Assembly (NCBI GenBank): GCA_934647145.1
Contig: CAKUFB010000185.1
Coordinates: 1-5,551 of the forward strand
From: an uncultured Clostridia bacterium
GTDB taxonomy: Bacteria; Bacillota; Clostridia; Christensenellales; Aristaeellaceae
Direction: 5' to 3'
DNA: 5,551 nucleotides
Position 1 is the first letter of the stretch; every line of letters begins with the position of its first letter. Shown here piece after piece: positions 1-5,453 of the stretch. The notes under the pieces are model-generated. The model did no database searches and had not been told where the DNA came from. It saw only the letters and a program-made list of their open reading frames with translations. The translations under genes were made by a program, and so were the position numbers.

Positions 1-12
1 ATCGCTTCCTTG

Positions 13-78
13 CAGGCCGACAGGCCTGTGGGTGGGGTCTGGGGAGGCGCGCGCCGTTCAGGCCGCCCTCCCCAGCCA
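13..78 (-). repeat. Left-edge copy of G-rich/C-rich hairpin repeat
   Basis: Read on the minus strand this stretch has a CTGGGGAGG arm (75-67) and a CCTCCCCAG arm (47-39), a 9-bp stem around a 19-nt loop. It continues with GACCCCACC and a small CAGGC/GCCTG hairpin (28-24 with 17-13). The same order, a CTGGGGGAG/CTCCCCCAG hairpin, then GACCCCCACC, then a small GC hairpin, occurs on the plus strand at 5382-5453. The two are therefore seen as members of one dispersed family in opposite orientation. It lies downstream of the carboxypeptidase gene and its terminator-like hairpin. No coding potential was recognised. Function is unknown; the family assignment rests on shared motif order and about 18 bp of core similarity, not on an alignment. 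Confidence 0.5.
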
Positions 79-80
79 AT

Positions 81-136
81 CGCCCAGAGCAAACCGCGCA
101 CCGGATACCAATCCGGTGCGCGGTTTACTTTGGGCG
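81..136 (-). terminator. Long hairpin after carboxypeptidase gene, probable terminator
   Basis: A perfect 16-bp inverted repeat (AAACCGCGCACCGGAT at 91-106 and its complement at 111-126) closes a 4-nt loop. The pairing extends outward to 81 and 136, giving 26-bp arms with only two non-Watson-Crick positions. It begins 7 bp past the stop codon of the minus-strand carboxypeptidase. On the minus transcript the stem ends in GGTTT followed by GCTCTGG, so the U-tract is weak. On the plus strand it ends GGTTTACTTT, so bidirectional use is possible. The position and stem fit an intrinsic terminator, but the arms are far longer than the 6-12 bp usual for one. Confidence 0.65.
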
Positions 137-142
137 AAGGGG

Positions 143-1567
143 TTAACGCCGCGGACGGCTGGTGCGGCGCTTTCTGCGAAGTCGCTTGCGCCGGCGTTCA
201 GCGGCCGATGCCAGCATCAGAATCAGCATGAACAGCAGAATGAAGCCCAGCACCACCTTCAGCCACAGCGGCGTCTTCTGCCAGATCTCGGCCGGAGAAG
301 GCAGCCTGGCGGTAAAGACGGCCGGCCTGGCGGTCACGGCCCGGTCGGAGACCAGCACGGCGGTAAGCACCTCGCCGTTTTCAGGGGTGAAGGTCAGACT
401 GCCGATGACCGTGCCTGCCTCAATCGGCGCGCGCAGGCTGTGAGTATACTCGATGGTCAGATCGGCCTCAAACTGCTTCAGGTACTCGTCGAGATCATCG
501 TCAAAGATACGGACATAGTACTCTGCGGAGCGGTTCAGCATGGCGCTCAGGCCGATCACGCCGCCGCTCGGGTCGTCGTCCGCCGCGTCGGAGATCGGGA
601 CGGTCAGTCCCAGCATGCCGTAAAGCTCCTGGAAGGAATACTCGTGATAGCGGGAATAGCCGTATTCCAGCAGCCGGATGCTGTCCTGGAACTTGGCGTC
701 CTTAAAGACCACGGTGCTCTTAAAGCAGACCGCGATCAGATTCACGCCGTCCTTACTGGCCGATGACACCAGGCATTGTCCGGCGGCGCTGGTCGTGCCG
801 GTTTTTACGCCGGTCGCATAGCGGTAGCGGTTTTTCGCGCCGTACACCACCAGCTCGTTGCTGTTTTCGATGGTATACTCTCCGCGCAGGTTGCTTGCGG
901 CCATCGTGTACTGACCCGCGCCCACCACCTTGCGGAAGGTCGCGTTGCCCATCGCGTACTTCGTCAGCAGAGCCATGTCCCGCGCGGTGGTATAGTGCCC
1001 CTCCTGGGTATAGCCGTGCGCGTTCATATAGTGGGTGTGGGTAAGGCCCAGCTCCTGCGCGCGTTCGTTCATCCGCGCGACGAAGGCGTCCACGCTGCCG
1101 GAGACGATGGTCGCAATGGCGTTCGCGCCGTCGTTGCCGCTTCGCAGCATGAAGCCATAGAGCAGATCCTGAAAGGTCATTTCCTCGCCCACGGTCACGG
1201 GAATCTTGGAGGAATCCTGCGGAATATCCGCGGCCGACTCGGGAATGCGCACGATCTCGTAGAGGTTTCCATACTCCGCCGCCAGCAGCAGCGTCATGAT
1301 CTTGGTGCAGCTGGCCGGATTCATCTGCGCGTCGGCGTTCTTCTCAAAGAGCACCCGTCCGTTGTCCTGGTTCATCAGGATGCACGACTCGGCGTACAGC
1401 TGATCCGCCGTCAGAGCGCCCGGGTTTTCCGCATCGTAGGCTGCGACGTTCTCGCCCAGCGGCGGCAGCGTCACCTCGGGCGCGGGGTCTGCCCAGGCGG
1501 CGCCCGGCAGGCAGGCGGCAATCAGCAGCGTAATCAGTAGCCATGCGGCGGTCTTTTTCCAGTTCAT
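143..1567 (-). CDS. Serine-type D-Ala-D-Ala carboxypeptidase (peptidase S11, DacF/PBP5-like)
   Basis: This low-molecular-weight penicillin-binding protein is predicted to remove the terminal D-Ala from peptidoglycan stem pentapeptides outside the membrane, limiting cross-linking. The 474-residue product has a signal peptide (MNWKKTAAWLL, hydrophobic to about residue 24, cut near AWA-DP). All three S11 motifs are present: SCTK at 86-89 (nucleophile Ser86, Lys89), SGN at 143-145 and KTG at 255-257. A PBP5_C-like beta domain follows at roughly 320-420, then a C-terminal membrane helix at about 435-455 and a very basic cytoplasmic tail rich in Arg and Lys. E. coli PBP5 uses an amphipathic helix here; a true membrane helix is, to my knowledge, common in clostridial relatives. 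The ATG at 1567 was chosen because AAAGGA lies 10 bases upstream and it begins the signal peptide exactly; in-frame upstream starts (TTG at 1615, ATG at 1603) would put charged residues ahead of it. Family call is firm; dacA, dacB and dacF cannot be told apart here. Confidence 0.93.
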   Translation of the reverse strand: MNWKKTAAWLLITLLIAACLPGAAWADPAPEVTLPPLGENVAAYDAENPGALTADQLYAESCILMNQDNGRVLFEKNADAQMNPASCTKIMTLLLAAEYGNLYEIVRIPESAADIPQDSSKIPVTVGEEMTFQDLLYGFMLRSGNDGANAIATIVSGSVDAFVARMNERAQELGLTHTHYMNAHGYTQEGHYTTARDMALLTKYAMGNATFRKVVGAGQYTMAASNLRGEYTIENSNELVVYGAKNRYRYATGVKTGTTSAAGQCLVSSASKDGVNLIAVCFKSTVVFKDAKFQDSIRLLEYGYSRYHEYSFQELYGMLGLTVPISDAADDDPSGGVIGLSAMLNRSAEYYVRIFDDDLDEYLKQFEADLTIEYTHSLRAPIEAGTVIGSLTFTPENGEVLTAVLVSDRAVTARPAVFTARLPSPAEIWQKTPLWLKVVLGFILLFMLILMLASAAERRRKRLRRKRRTSRPRR

Positions 1568-1669
1568 ATTCGGCGGGTCCTTTCTGCTCGATCCGTAATC
1601 CATGAAATTCGGCAAGCGTCCGTGCCTCCGGCGTTCGTCCGCTCATCATATCATACGTAGTCATTGTAT

Positions 1670-1698
1670 ATGATACCACTCGCGCCGCCTTTTGTACA
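1670..1698 (-). promoter_or_regulatory. Candidate sigma-A promoter of the carboxypeptidase gene
   Basis: On the minus strand, TGTACA (1698-1693, 4 of 6 to TTGACA) is separated by 17 bp from TATCAT (1675-1670, 5 of 6 to TATAAT). It lies in the 159-bp gap between the metallophosphoesterase stop and the carboxypeptidase start and would give a leader of about 95 nt. A 7-bp inverted repeat, TATCATA (1675-1669) with TATGATA (1655-1649), overlaps the -10 box and could be an operator; that part is speculation. No terminator is visible after the phosphoesterase gene, so read-through from the upstream operon is also possible. Confidence 0.55.
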
Positions 1699-1726
1699 GT
1701 TCCCGCCGCGAAATCTAACATACTTC

Positions 1727-2482
1727 TCAGGGAAGGGCCGCGTAAGCGTCCTCCAGGCGGACAGACAGCTCGCCGCCGTCGACCGTGACCTCGGCGTAAG
1801 GGCAGCGTTTCCCCTCGCACAGGGCGGGCAGCACACAGACCGGAATGCCGTCCAGGCTGCGCCGCGCGCCGGGGTGATAGTGACCCGCGAACAGCGCCAG
1901 CACCCTCCTGCGCGCGCCCCGGATGACGGCCTGAACCTCGGCCTGATTTCGAATGACGTGCGGATCGGCGGGGTCGCCGACCAGCGGATGGTGGCTCAGA
2001 ATCACGACCGGCCCGCCCTCCCCGGCCAGCGTCTCGCGCAGAAAGCGCACCTGCCCGGGCGGCAGCGCGGCCTCTGTCCAGGAAAAGGGCGTATCCGCAT
2101 CCTCCCGCCGGCCGTCCGCGGTGAAGTTGCAGTCCAGCGCCAGCCAGGTCAGCCCGGCCAGCTCAAAGGCGAAGCAGTCCTCGTCCCGCCCGGTGATCGC
2201 CCTTCGCGGGGCGTGCGCCGCGTCGTGATTGCCCACCAGGCTGTAACAGGGCGCGCCCAGGCGGGAAATCGCCTCCCGCACCGCCCGAAGATCGCTTTTC
2301 ACAGCCTGCTCGTCGGGCCTGCCGTTGATCAGGTCGCCCAGGTTGATATAGGCCAGCGCGCCCTTCGTCCTTTGAGCCAGGCGCGCGAGCTTGTCCAGCG
2401 ACCGGTCGCACAGGCGCGTGGCGCAGGCGGTCAGGCCCTTGGCGTAGTGTACGTCTGCAAACAAAATGACGGAAACAGGCAT
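1727..2482 (-). CDS. Calcineurin-like metallophosphoesterase
   Basis: A 251-residue, probably cytoplasmic phosphoesterase that should use a dinuclear metal centre. All hallmark motifs of the family are visible: DVH (Asp10, His12), LGD (Asp50), GNHD (Asn85, His86, Asp87), SHHP (163-166) and GHYH (His201, His203). The arrangement resembles cyclic-nucleotide phosphodiesterases and ADP-ribose/CDP-alcohol diphosphatases, but the substrate cannot be read from the sequence. The start is fixed by an excellent Shine-Dalgarno (AAAGGAGGAG just before ATG) and because the first metal ligand is already at residue 10. The first 52 bases overlap the 3' end of ispE in another frame, and its ribosome site lies inside ispE, which suggests translational coupling. 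No signal peptide is seen. Confidence 0.9.
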   Translation of the reverse strand: MPVSVILFADVHYAKGLTACATRLCDRSLDKLARLAQRTKGALAYINLGDLINGRPDEQAVKSDLRAVREAISRLGAPCYSLVGNHDAAHAPRRAITGRDEDCFAFELAGLTWLALDCNFTADGRREDADTPFSWTEAALPPGQVRFLRETLAGEGGPVVILSHHPLVGDPADPHVIRNQAEVQAVIRGARRRVLALFAGHYHPGARRSLDGIPVCVLPALCEGKRCPYAEVTVDGGELSVRLEDAYAALP

Positions 2483-3270
2483 AGCTCCTCCTTTGTGGGA
2501 AACCGTTTTTCTGGAAACAGTGCCAGGCAGGCGCTTCCCGACCCGCTCATCGCGCAGAAGCTCGCCCCCAGCTCCCGCAGCGCACAGAGCGTCTCGCGCA
2601 CCTCGGGGCACAGGGAAATCGCCGCGTCGGTCAGCATGTTTCGGGCGGAGCGGGCCAGCAGCTCGTCGTCGCCCAGGGCAAGCGCCCGCGCGGCGGCCTC
2701 GTTGTCGGCAGAGTCAGGTCTTGCCAGCCGGTCGAAGGCATGAAATACCTCCGGCGTGCTCAGCCCCTGCGCGGGCTTGACCAGCAGCACCCGCCTGCTT
2801 CTCGACGGCAGCGGCGTGAGCGCCTCGCCCAGCCCGCGCGCCCGGCACAGCCCGCCCGTCAGGCAGAAGGGCACGTCCGCGCCCAGCCTGAGGCCGATCT
2901 CGCGCAGCCGCTCCTCGTCAAGGTTCAGTCCCCACAGCGCATTGAGTCCCCTCAGCGCCGATGCGCAGTCGCTGCTCCCCCCGCCCAGGCCCGCCTGCGA
3001 CGGAATCCGCTTTGCCAGGCGCATGCGCGCGCCTCTTTTGCAGCCGCACGCCGCCTGCAGCGCCCTCGCCGCCCGCATCACCAGGTTGCGCTCGTCGCAG
3101 GGCGCGTCCTCCCGGTCGCAGCTCAGCGTCAGCCGCTCGTCCTCCTCAAGCTCCAGCCTGTCGTGCAGCTCGACCGTCTGCATCAGCATATCCAGCTCGT
3201 GATACCCGTCCGGCCGCACGCCGGTGACGTTGAGCGTCCAGTTAATTTTGGCCGGGGCGCGCAGTATCAT
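2431..3270 (-). CDS. ispE: 4-diphosphocytidyl-2-C-methyl-D-erythritol kinase
   Basis: IspE phosphorylates the 2-hydroxyl of CDP-methylerythritol with ATP, the fourth step of the non-mevalonate isoprenoid pathway that supplies, among others, the undecaprenyl carrier of the cell wall. The 279-residue protein is of normal length. Visible GHMP-kinase motifs are APAKIN near the N terminus with catalytic Lys8, the glycine-rich ATP loop PSQAGLGGGSSD (about 90-101), GADVPFCL with catalytic Asp132, and the C-terminal glycine motif MSGSGSA (241-247). The ATG at 3270 is preferred over the in-frame GTG at 3279: GAGGTGG sits 5 bases upstream of the ATG, and the resulting MILRAPAKIN matches the usual start of the family. 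It begins 10 bases after the lipoprotein stop and ends 52 bases inside the phosphoesterase gene, so it is the middle gene of a tight operon. Confidence 0.95.
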   Translation of the reverse strand: MILRAPAKINWTLNVTGVRPDGYHELDMLMQTVELHDRLELEEDERLTLSCDREDAPCDERNLVMRAARALQAACGCKRGARMRLAKRIPSQAGLGGGSSDCASALRGLNALWGLNLDEERLREIGLRLGADVPFCLTGGLCRARGLGEALTPLPSRSRRVLLVKPAQGLSTPEVFHAFDRLARPDSADNEAAARALALGDDELLARSARNMLTDAAISLCPEVRETLCALRELGASFCAMSGSGSACLALFPEKRFPTKEELCLFPSFCLQTYTTPRA

Positions 3271-3280
3271 GCCCGCCACC

Positions 3281-3940
3281 TCACTTCACCACCGCCAGCG
3301 ACTGCCGGACGGTCTCCAGCACCGTGCCCATTTCCTCATACCGGCCGCTGGGCGCGCTGAAATGCAGCGCGTAAATGTGCTTGTTGTTCGACACATAGGC
3401 CATCAGCACGAAGCCCGTAAAGCGGTTTCCCTCCTCGTCGCGCGCCGTATAGGTCTGCGACAGGCCCTTCGTGCCGAACACCGCCTCGTCCGTCTGGATG
3501 TTATCGCCCGCCGTAAAGCTGAAGTAGCTCGCTTCGATCTTCTCCATGAGCAGAGAAAGCTGCTTTTTCAGGGATGTCGTGTCCGGCGCGCGGCTGACCG
3601 TCTTGGCCGATACCGCGACGCGCGCGCCCGCCTCGCCCGGATTCACCGGCTCCCGGTAGCAGATGGTGGACTTGCCCGGGTCGTTCGTCCAGTGCGACGG
3701 GTACTGGAAGGAGACCTGCAGATTGACGTTGCTGACCGTCTCGTAGCGATAGCTTCCGATGGCCACGGTCGGCACAGGCTCGGGCGTGGCGGTCGGCTCG
3801 GGCGTGGCGGTCGAAAAGACCGTCGGCTCGGGCGTGGCGGTCGCCTCCGCATTGTTCTGCGCGTCGTCCTTTTTTCCGCAGCCGGTCAGGCACAGCGCCG
3901 CGCACAGGCACAGCGCCGCAATCAGGCAATATTTCTTCAT
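3281..3940 (-). CDS. Lipoprotein with Thr-Pro-Glu linker and PsbP/Mog1-like domain
   Basis: A 219-residue predicted lipoprotein of unknown function. It starts with a type II signal peptide (MKKYCLIAALCLCAALCLTGC) whose lipobox LTGC places the lipidated Cys at residue 21, so it should be anchored on the outer face of the membrane. Residues about 30-57 are a low-complexity linker with three ATPEP-type repeats. The rest (about 61-219) is a globular domain with a YPSHW motif after a beta strand, which resembles PsbP/Mog1/DUF1795-type folds; that match is by pattern only. The ATG at 3940 has GGAGG 8 bases upstream and begins the signal peptide; the in-frame ATG farther up (at 3964) would add charged residues. 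It is the first gene after a consensus promoter and is followed by ispE after 10 bases. A link to ispE function is not evident. Confidence 0.85.
   Translation of the reverse strand: MKKYCLIAALCLCAALCLTGCGKKDDAQNNAEATATPEPTVFSTATPEPTATPEPVPTVAIGSYRYETVSNVNLQVSFQYPSHWTNDPGKSTICYREPVNPGEAGARVAVSAKTVSRAPDTTSLKKQLSLLMEKIEASYFSFTAGDNIQTDEAVFGTKGLSQTYTARDEEGNRFTGFVLMAYVSNNKHIYALHFSAPSGRYEEMGTVLETVRQSLAVVK
3777..3842 (-). repeat. 18-bp in-gene tandem repeat coding the TPEP linker
   Basis: The plus-strand unit GGCTCGGGCGTGGCGGTC occurs identically at 3777-3794, 3795-3812 and 3825-3842, the last two separated by 12 bp. On the coding strand each 18-bp unit gives six residues of the Thr-Ala-Thr-Pro-Glu-Pro type. 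Exact identity at codon third positions suggests recent duplication by slippage, so linker length may vary between strains. Confidence 0.85.
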
Positions 3941-3970
3941 GTCGTTTTCCTCCGCTGTATGCATGCGTTC

Positions 3971-3999
3971 ATTATATACCATTTTCGCCCGTTTGGCAA
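3971..3999 (-). promoter_or_regulatory. Sigma-A promoter of the lipoprotein-ispE-phosphoesterase operon
   Basis: On the minus strand TTGCCA (3999-3994, 5 of 6 to consensus) lies 17 bp from a perfect TATAAT (3976-3971). Transcription would begin near 3964, giving a leader of about 24 nt that carries the GGAGG of the lipoprotein. This is the best promoter in the window and implies constitutive expression unless a repressor site was missed. Confidence 0.8.
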
Positions 4000-4097
4000 C
4001 CGCCCGCGCGCCGCGCAGCGAAGGCTCGCCCGTTCTCCCTGCCCTTTTCCCCGCTCACACGCCTTCATTCAGGCCAGCGGACAGTCGAATGCTCTCC

Positions 4098-4110
4098 TGC
4101 AAATTTTGCA
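4098..4110. promoter_or_regulatory. Small palindrome in the divergent intergenic region
   Basis: TGCAAA and TTTGCA flank a single T. It lies in the 290-bp region between the leftward operon and the rightward HPr-like gene, in an AT-rich patch (about 4098-4195) unlike the GC-rich DNA at 4001-4080. It could be a regulator-binding site, but a 6-bp half-site can arise by chance. The rest of 4001-4160 shows nothing I recognise. Confidence 0.25.
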
Positions 4111-4163
4111 CAAAATACTCTGAAATTTTTCCTCCCATGTCAGGTAAAATACCAGAAAAATGA

Positions 4164-4192
4164 GCGCAATCTTTGTTTTCATGCTGTATAGT
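4164..4192 (+). promoter_or_regulatory. Weak candidate promoter of the HPr-like gene
   Basis: TATAGT at 4187-4192 (5 of 6 to TATAAT), preceded directly by TG, is the best -10 candidate upstream of the HPr-like gene. The hexamer 17 bp before it (GCGCAA, 4164-4169) is a poor -35. The leader would be about 32 nt and include the GAGGGGGAG ribosome site. The promoter may need an activator or use another sigma factor. Confidence 0.35.
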
Positions 4193-4230
4193 ATGAGTAT
4201 GGATCGCTGATTTTGAGGGGGAGACTTAGG

Positions 4231-4461
4231 ATGAGATCTGCCAATATCAAGCTGAGCCTTACCGAAAACGTGAAAACCTTCGTGAACATCGTCAGCCGCT
4301 ACGGCTACGATGTGGATCTTCGTTCCGGCCGTCACTGCGTAGACGCAAAGTCGCTGCTGGGCATTTTCAGCCTGGATCTGTCCAAGCCGGTAACCGTAGA
4401 GGTCTATAACGACAGCTGCGACGACCTGATGTCGGAGCTCAAGCCCTTCATCCTGGGCTGA
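4231..4461 (+). CDS. HPr-like protein lacking the phosphocarrier histidine
   Basis: A 76-residue protein with the length and pattern of HPr, the phosphocarrier of the sugar phosphotransferase system. DVDLRSGRHCVDAKSLLGIFSLDL (in two pieces, about 27-40 and 40-50) aligns with the HPr region around regulatory Ser46, which is kept here as Ser41 in AKSLLGIFSL. The active-site segment GLHARP of HPr is replaced: Leu10, Thr11, Glu12 and Asn13 fall where His15, Ala16, Arg17 and Pro18 are expected. It therefore should not accept phosphate from Enzyme I on histidine. Bacillus Crh is a known His-less, Ser46-containing paralogue, so a regulatory role is plausible but unproven. The ATG at 4231 has GAGGGGGAG 8 bases upstream; an in-frame TTG at 4213 would precede that ribosome site. 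It is followed 108 bp later by an HD hydrolase on the same strand. Confidence 0.8.
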   Translation: MRSANIKLSLTENVKTFVNIVSRYGYDVDLRSGRHCVDAKSLLGIFSLDLSKPVTVEVYNDSCDDLMSELKPFILG

Positions 4462-4492
4462 TTGCACGCCTTCACTAAAGCACAACTTCAAG

Positions 4493-4515
4493 GCCTTCCG
4501 CACATCGCGGAGGGC
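4493..4515 (+). terminator. Hairpin between HPr-like and HD genes, weak terminator or attenuator
   Basis: GCCTTCCGC (4493-4501) pairs with GCGGAGGGC (4507-4515) through 9 bp including one G-U pair, with a 5-nt loop. It is followed by TCTTGTCTG, a broken U-tract. It lies 31 bp past the HPr-like stop, in the 108-bp gap before the HD gene. It could end the HPr-like transcript, lower read-through, or only protect the 3' end. No convincing promoter is seen between it and the HD gene, so partial read-through is likely. Confidence 0.45.
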
Positions 4516-4569
4516 TCTTGTCTGCTCAGGGCGCTTCCCGCACATTTTCAAAAGAAAGGCGGCGTTCAT

Positions 4570-5181
4570 ATGGATTTTGACCACCTTGACGAGGTTGCCC
4601 GCAAGCTGATGAAAAAGCGCAAATCCCATGTGGAGCGCGAAATTGGCTCGGTCTACTATCACGGCCGCCGGGTGAGCCGCCTGGTGCTGGAGCTGCGCCG
4701 TCTGATCGTGCCGGACGACGACTCGATGGACGACGTGCTGCGCCTGGCCGGTCTGTTCCACGACGTGGGCAAGGGGCTTGAGCCGCACGCCCGCTACGGC
4801 GCGGTCATTTTCCGCGAGGCCATGCGGGACTGCGACGTGACCCCGGCTCAGGTCGACTGCGCCGCCCGCCTGATCGCCGCCCACTGCGACCGCCGCCCGA
4901 GCGAGCCGGTACACGATACCTGGGCGCGCCTGATCCAGGACGCGGATCTGCTTGACCACATCGGCACCTACACCATCTGGATGGACTTCAACTGGTGCGC
5001 CTACCGCGAGGAGGGAATCGACGAGGCCCGCAAGCGCCTGAACAGCATCGAGGAGTACATCTCCTCCAACCGCAGGGGGATCAACTTTCCGCAGTCCCTG
5101 GCCTTCTACGACGAAAAGAGCGACTTTTTGCGCGCGTTCGTCGCCCGGCTGGACTGGGAGAGCCGCGGCAGAATAGGCTGA
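4570..5181 (+). CDS. HD-domain phosphohydrolase, YedJ/YpgQ type
   Basis: A 203-residue, probably soluble metal-dependent phosphohydrolase. The HD motifs are in order: His31 (YYHGRRV), the HD doublet His64-Asp65 in AGLFHDVGKG, His73 (EPHARYGA), His105 in LIAAHCDRRP and QDADLLDHIG with Asp124 and Asp126. The QDAD-LD-G motif and a C-terminal tail rich in aromatic and acidic residues resemble E. coli YedJ and B. subtilis YpgQ; YpgQ is reported as a nucleotide pyrophosphohydrolase of similar length. The substrate here is not readable. The ATG at 4570 is preceded by AAAGGCGG at 7 bases, a fair ribosome site, and gives the usual family length; the in-frame TTG at 4462 abuts the previous stop and would add 36 unrelated residues spanning a hairpin. 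It may be cotranscribed with the HPr-like gene. Confidence 0.85.
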   Translation: MDFDHLDEVARKLMKKRKSHVEREIGSVYYHGRRVSRLVLELRRLIVPDDDSMDDVLRLAGLFHDVGKGLEPHARYGAVIFREAMRDCDVTPAQVDCAARLIAAHCDRRPSEPVHDTWARLIQDADLLDHIGTYTIWMDFNWCAYREEGIDEARKRLNSIEEYISSNRRGINFPQSLAFYDEKSDFLRAFVARLDWESRGRIG

Positions 5182-5282
5182 GGCAGGCAGTGCCGGGCAG
5201 TGCCCGGTTCCACCTGCTACCGGCAGGCTGAGCCTGCACCCACCTGCTGCCGGTCGGCAGGGCCGACTGCCACCTGCTGCCG
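5181..5282 (+). repeat. 30-bp-period array of covarying small hairpins
   Basis: Three hairpins, each with a 6-bp stem and 3-nt loop, begin at 5193, 5223 and 5253, exactly 30 bp apart: CCGGGC/GCCCGG (loop agt), GCAGGC/GCCTGC (loop tga) and GTCGGC/GCCGAC (loop agg). A connector CACCTGCTRCCG begins at 5211, 5241 and 5271, also 30 bp apart. The outer stem bases differ from one hairpin to the next, yet complementarity is kept in every case. The array starts right after the stop of the HD gene and runs into the 77-bp repeat. No coding sense is seen in it. Confidence 0.8.
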
Positions 5283-5288
5283 CCGAAT

Positions 5289-5365
5289 AGCACACGAACC
5301 CAGCCGCCATAAATCGAAGCGGCTGGGTTCTTCGAATCCGCAGAATTCTCTGCGGATTATGGGGC
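5289..5365 (+). repeat. 77-bp double-hairpin repeat, copy 1
   Basis: This unit matches 5475-5551 at 75 of 77 positions (differences at 5315 and 5317). It holds hairpin A, GAACCCAGCCGC (5296-5307) with its complement (5319-5330), a 12-bp stem and 11-nt loop, and hairpin B, AATCCGCAGA (5335-5344) with TCTGCGGATT (5349-5358), a 10-bp stem and 4-nt loop. Both differences lie in the loop of hairpin A, so the stems are unchanged. Weaker similarity at the same 186-bp offset continues left to about 5253. Confidence 0.9.
5296..5333 (+). terminator. Hairpin A, possible terminator of the HD gene
   Basis: The 12-bp GC-rich stem ends in GGGTTC followed by TTC, giving a short pyrimidine-rich tail on the plus transcript. 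It is the first stem after the HD gene with any U-tract, so it could end that transcript about 150 nt past the stop. The tail is weak, and the element is part of a repeat, so termination may be incidental. Confidence 0.35.
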
Positions 5366-5453
5366 GGCGCTGCCGCCTCGGCTGGGGGAGGCTCCGCTTC
5401 GCTTCGCGCTCCCCCAGACCCCCACCGAAGTTTGCGCGCCGGGCAGTGCCCGG
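5363..5453 (+). repeat. G-rich/C-rich hairpin element between the 77-bp repeats
   Basis: In order: GGCGGC/GCCGCC with a 3-nt loop (5363-5377); CTGGGGGAG (5382-5390) with CTCCCCCAG (5409-5417), a 9-bp stem and an 18-nt loop containing GCTTCGCTTCGC; the motif GACCCCCACCG (5417-5427); and CCGGGC/GCCCGG with loop agt (5439-5453). The last hairpin is identical to the first of the 5181-5282 array, and 22 bp around it (5192-5213 and 5438-5459) match exactly. The middle part is related, in opposite orientation, to the element at 13-78. Confidence 0.7.

Noticed and set aside
776..1540. 254-codon plus-strand open frame opposite the carboxypeptidase
   Set aside because: Shadow of a gene with all three S11 motifs; no ribosome site or recognisable domain.
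2431..2611. Possible frameshift joining ispE and the phosphoesterase
   Set aside because: Each gene has its own proper end or start: a normal IspE C terminus, and a strong ribosome site plus N-terminal metal motif for the phosphoesterase.
1664..2743. 359-codon plus-strand open frame opposite the phosphoesterase and ispE
   Set aside because: Both opposite-strand genes carry complete catalytic motifs; the plus-strand translation is low-complexity in Ala, Arg, Gln and Pro with no motif.
3271..3279. GTG start for ispE at 3279
   Set aside because: The GAGGTGG site overlaps this codon and is well spaced only for the ATG at 3270; the ATG also gives the family's usual N terminus.
4107..4150. TTGCAC and TAAAAT as a plus-strand promoter
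   Set aside because: The hexamers are 32 bp apart, far beyond the 16-18 bp needed.
4069..4182. 37-residue minus-strand peptide with a hydrophobic stretch (MKTKIALIFLVFYL)
   Set aside because: The ATG at 4182 has no Shine-Dalgarno, lies in the likely promoter/leader zone of the HPr-like gene, and the hydrophobicity follows from the local AT-richness. Kept only as a remote possibility.
5211..5300. CRISPR-like look of the 30-bp spaced CACCTGCT repeats
   Set aside because: The constant part is only about 12 bp, the variable part is self-complementary, there are three units, and no cas gene is in the window.
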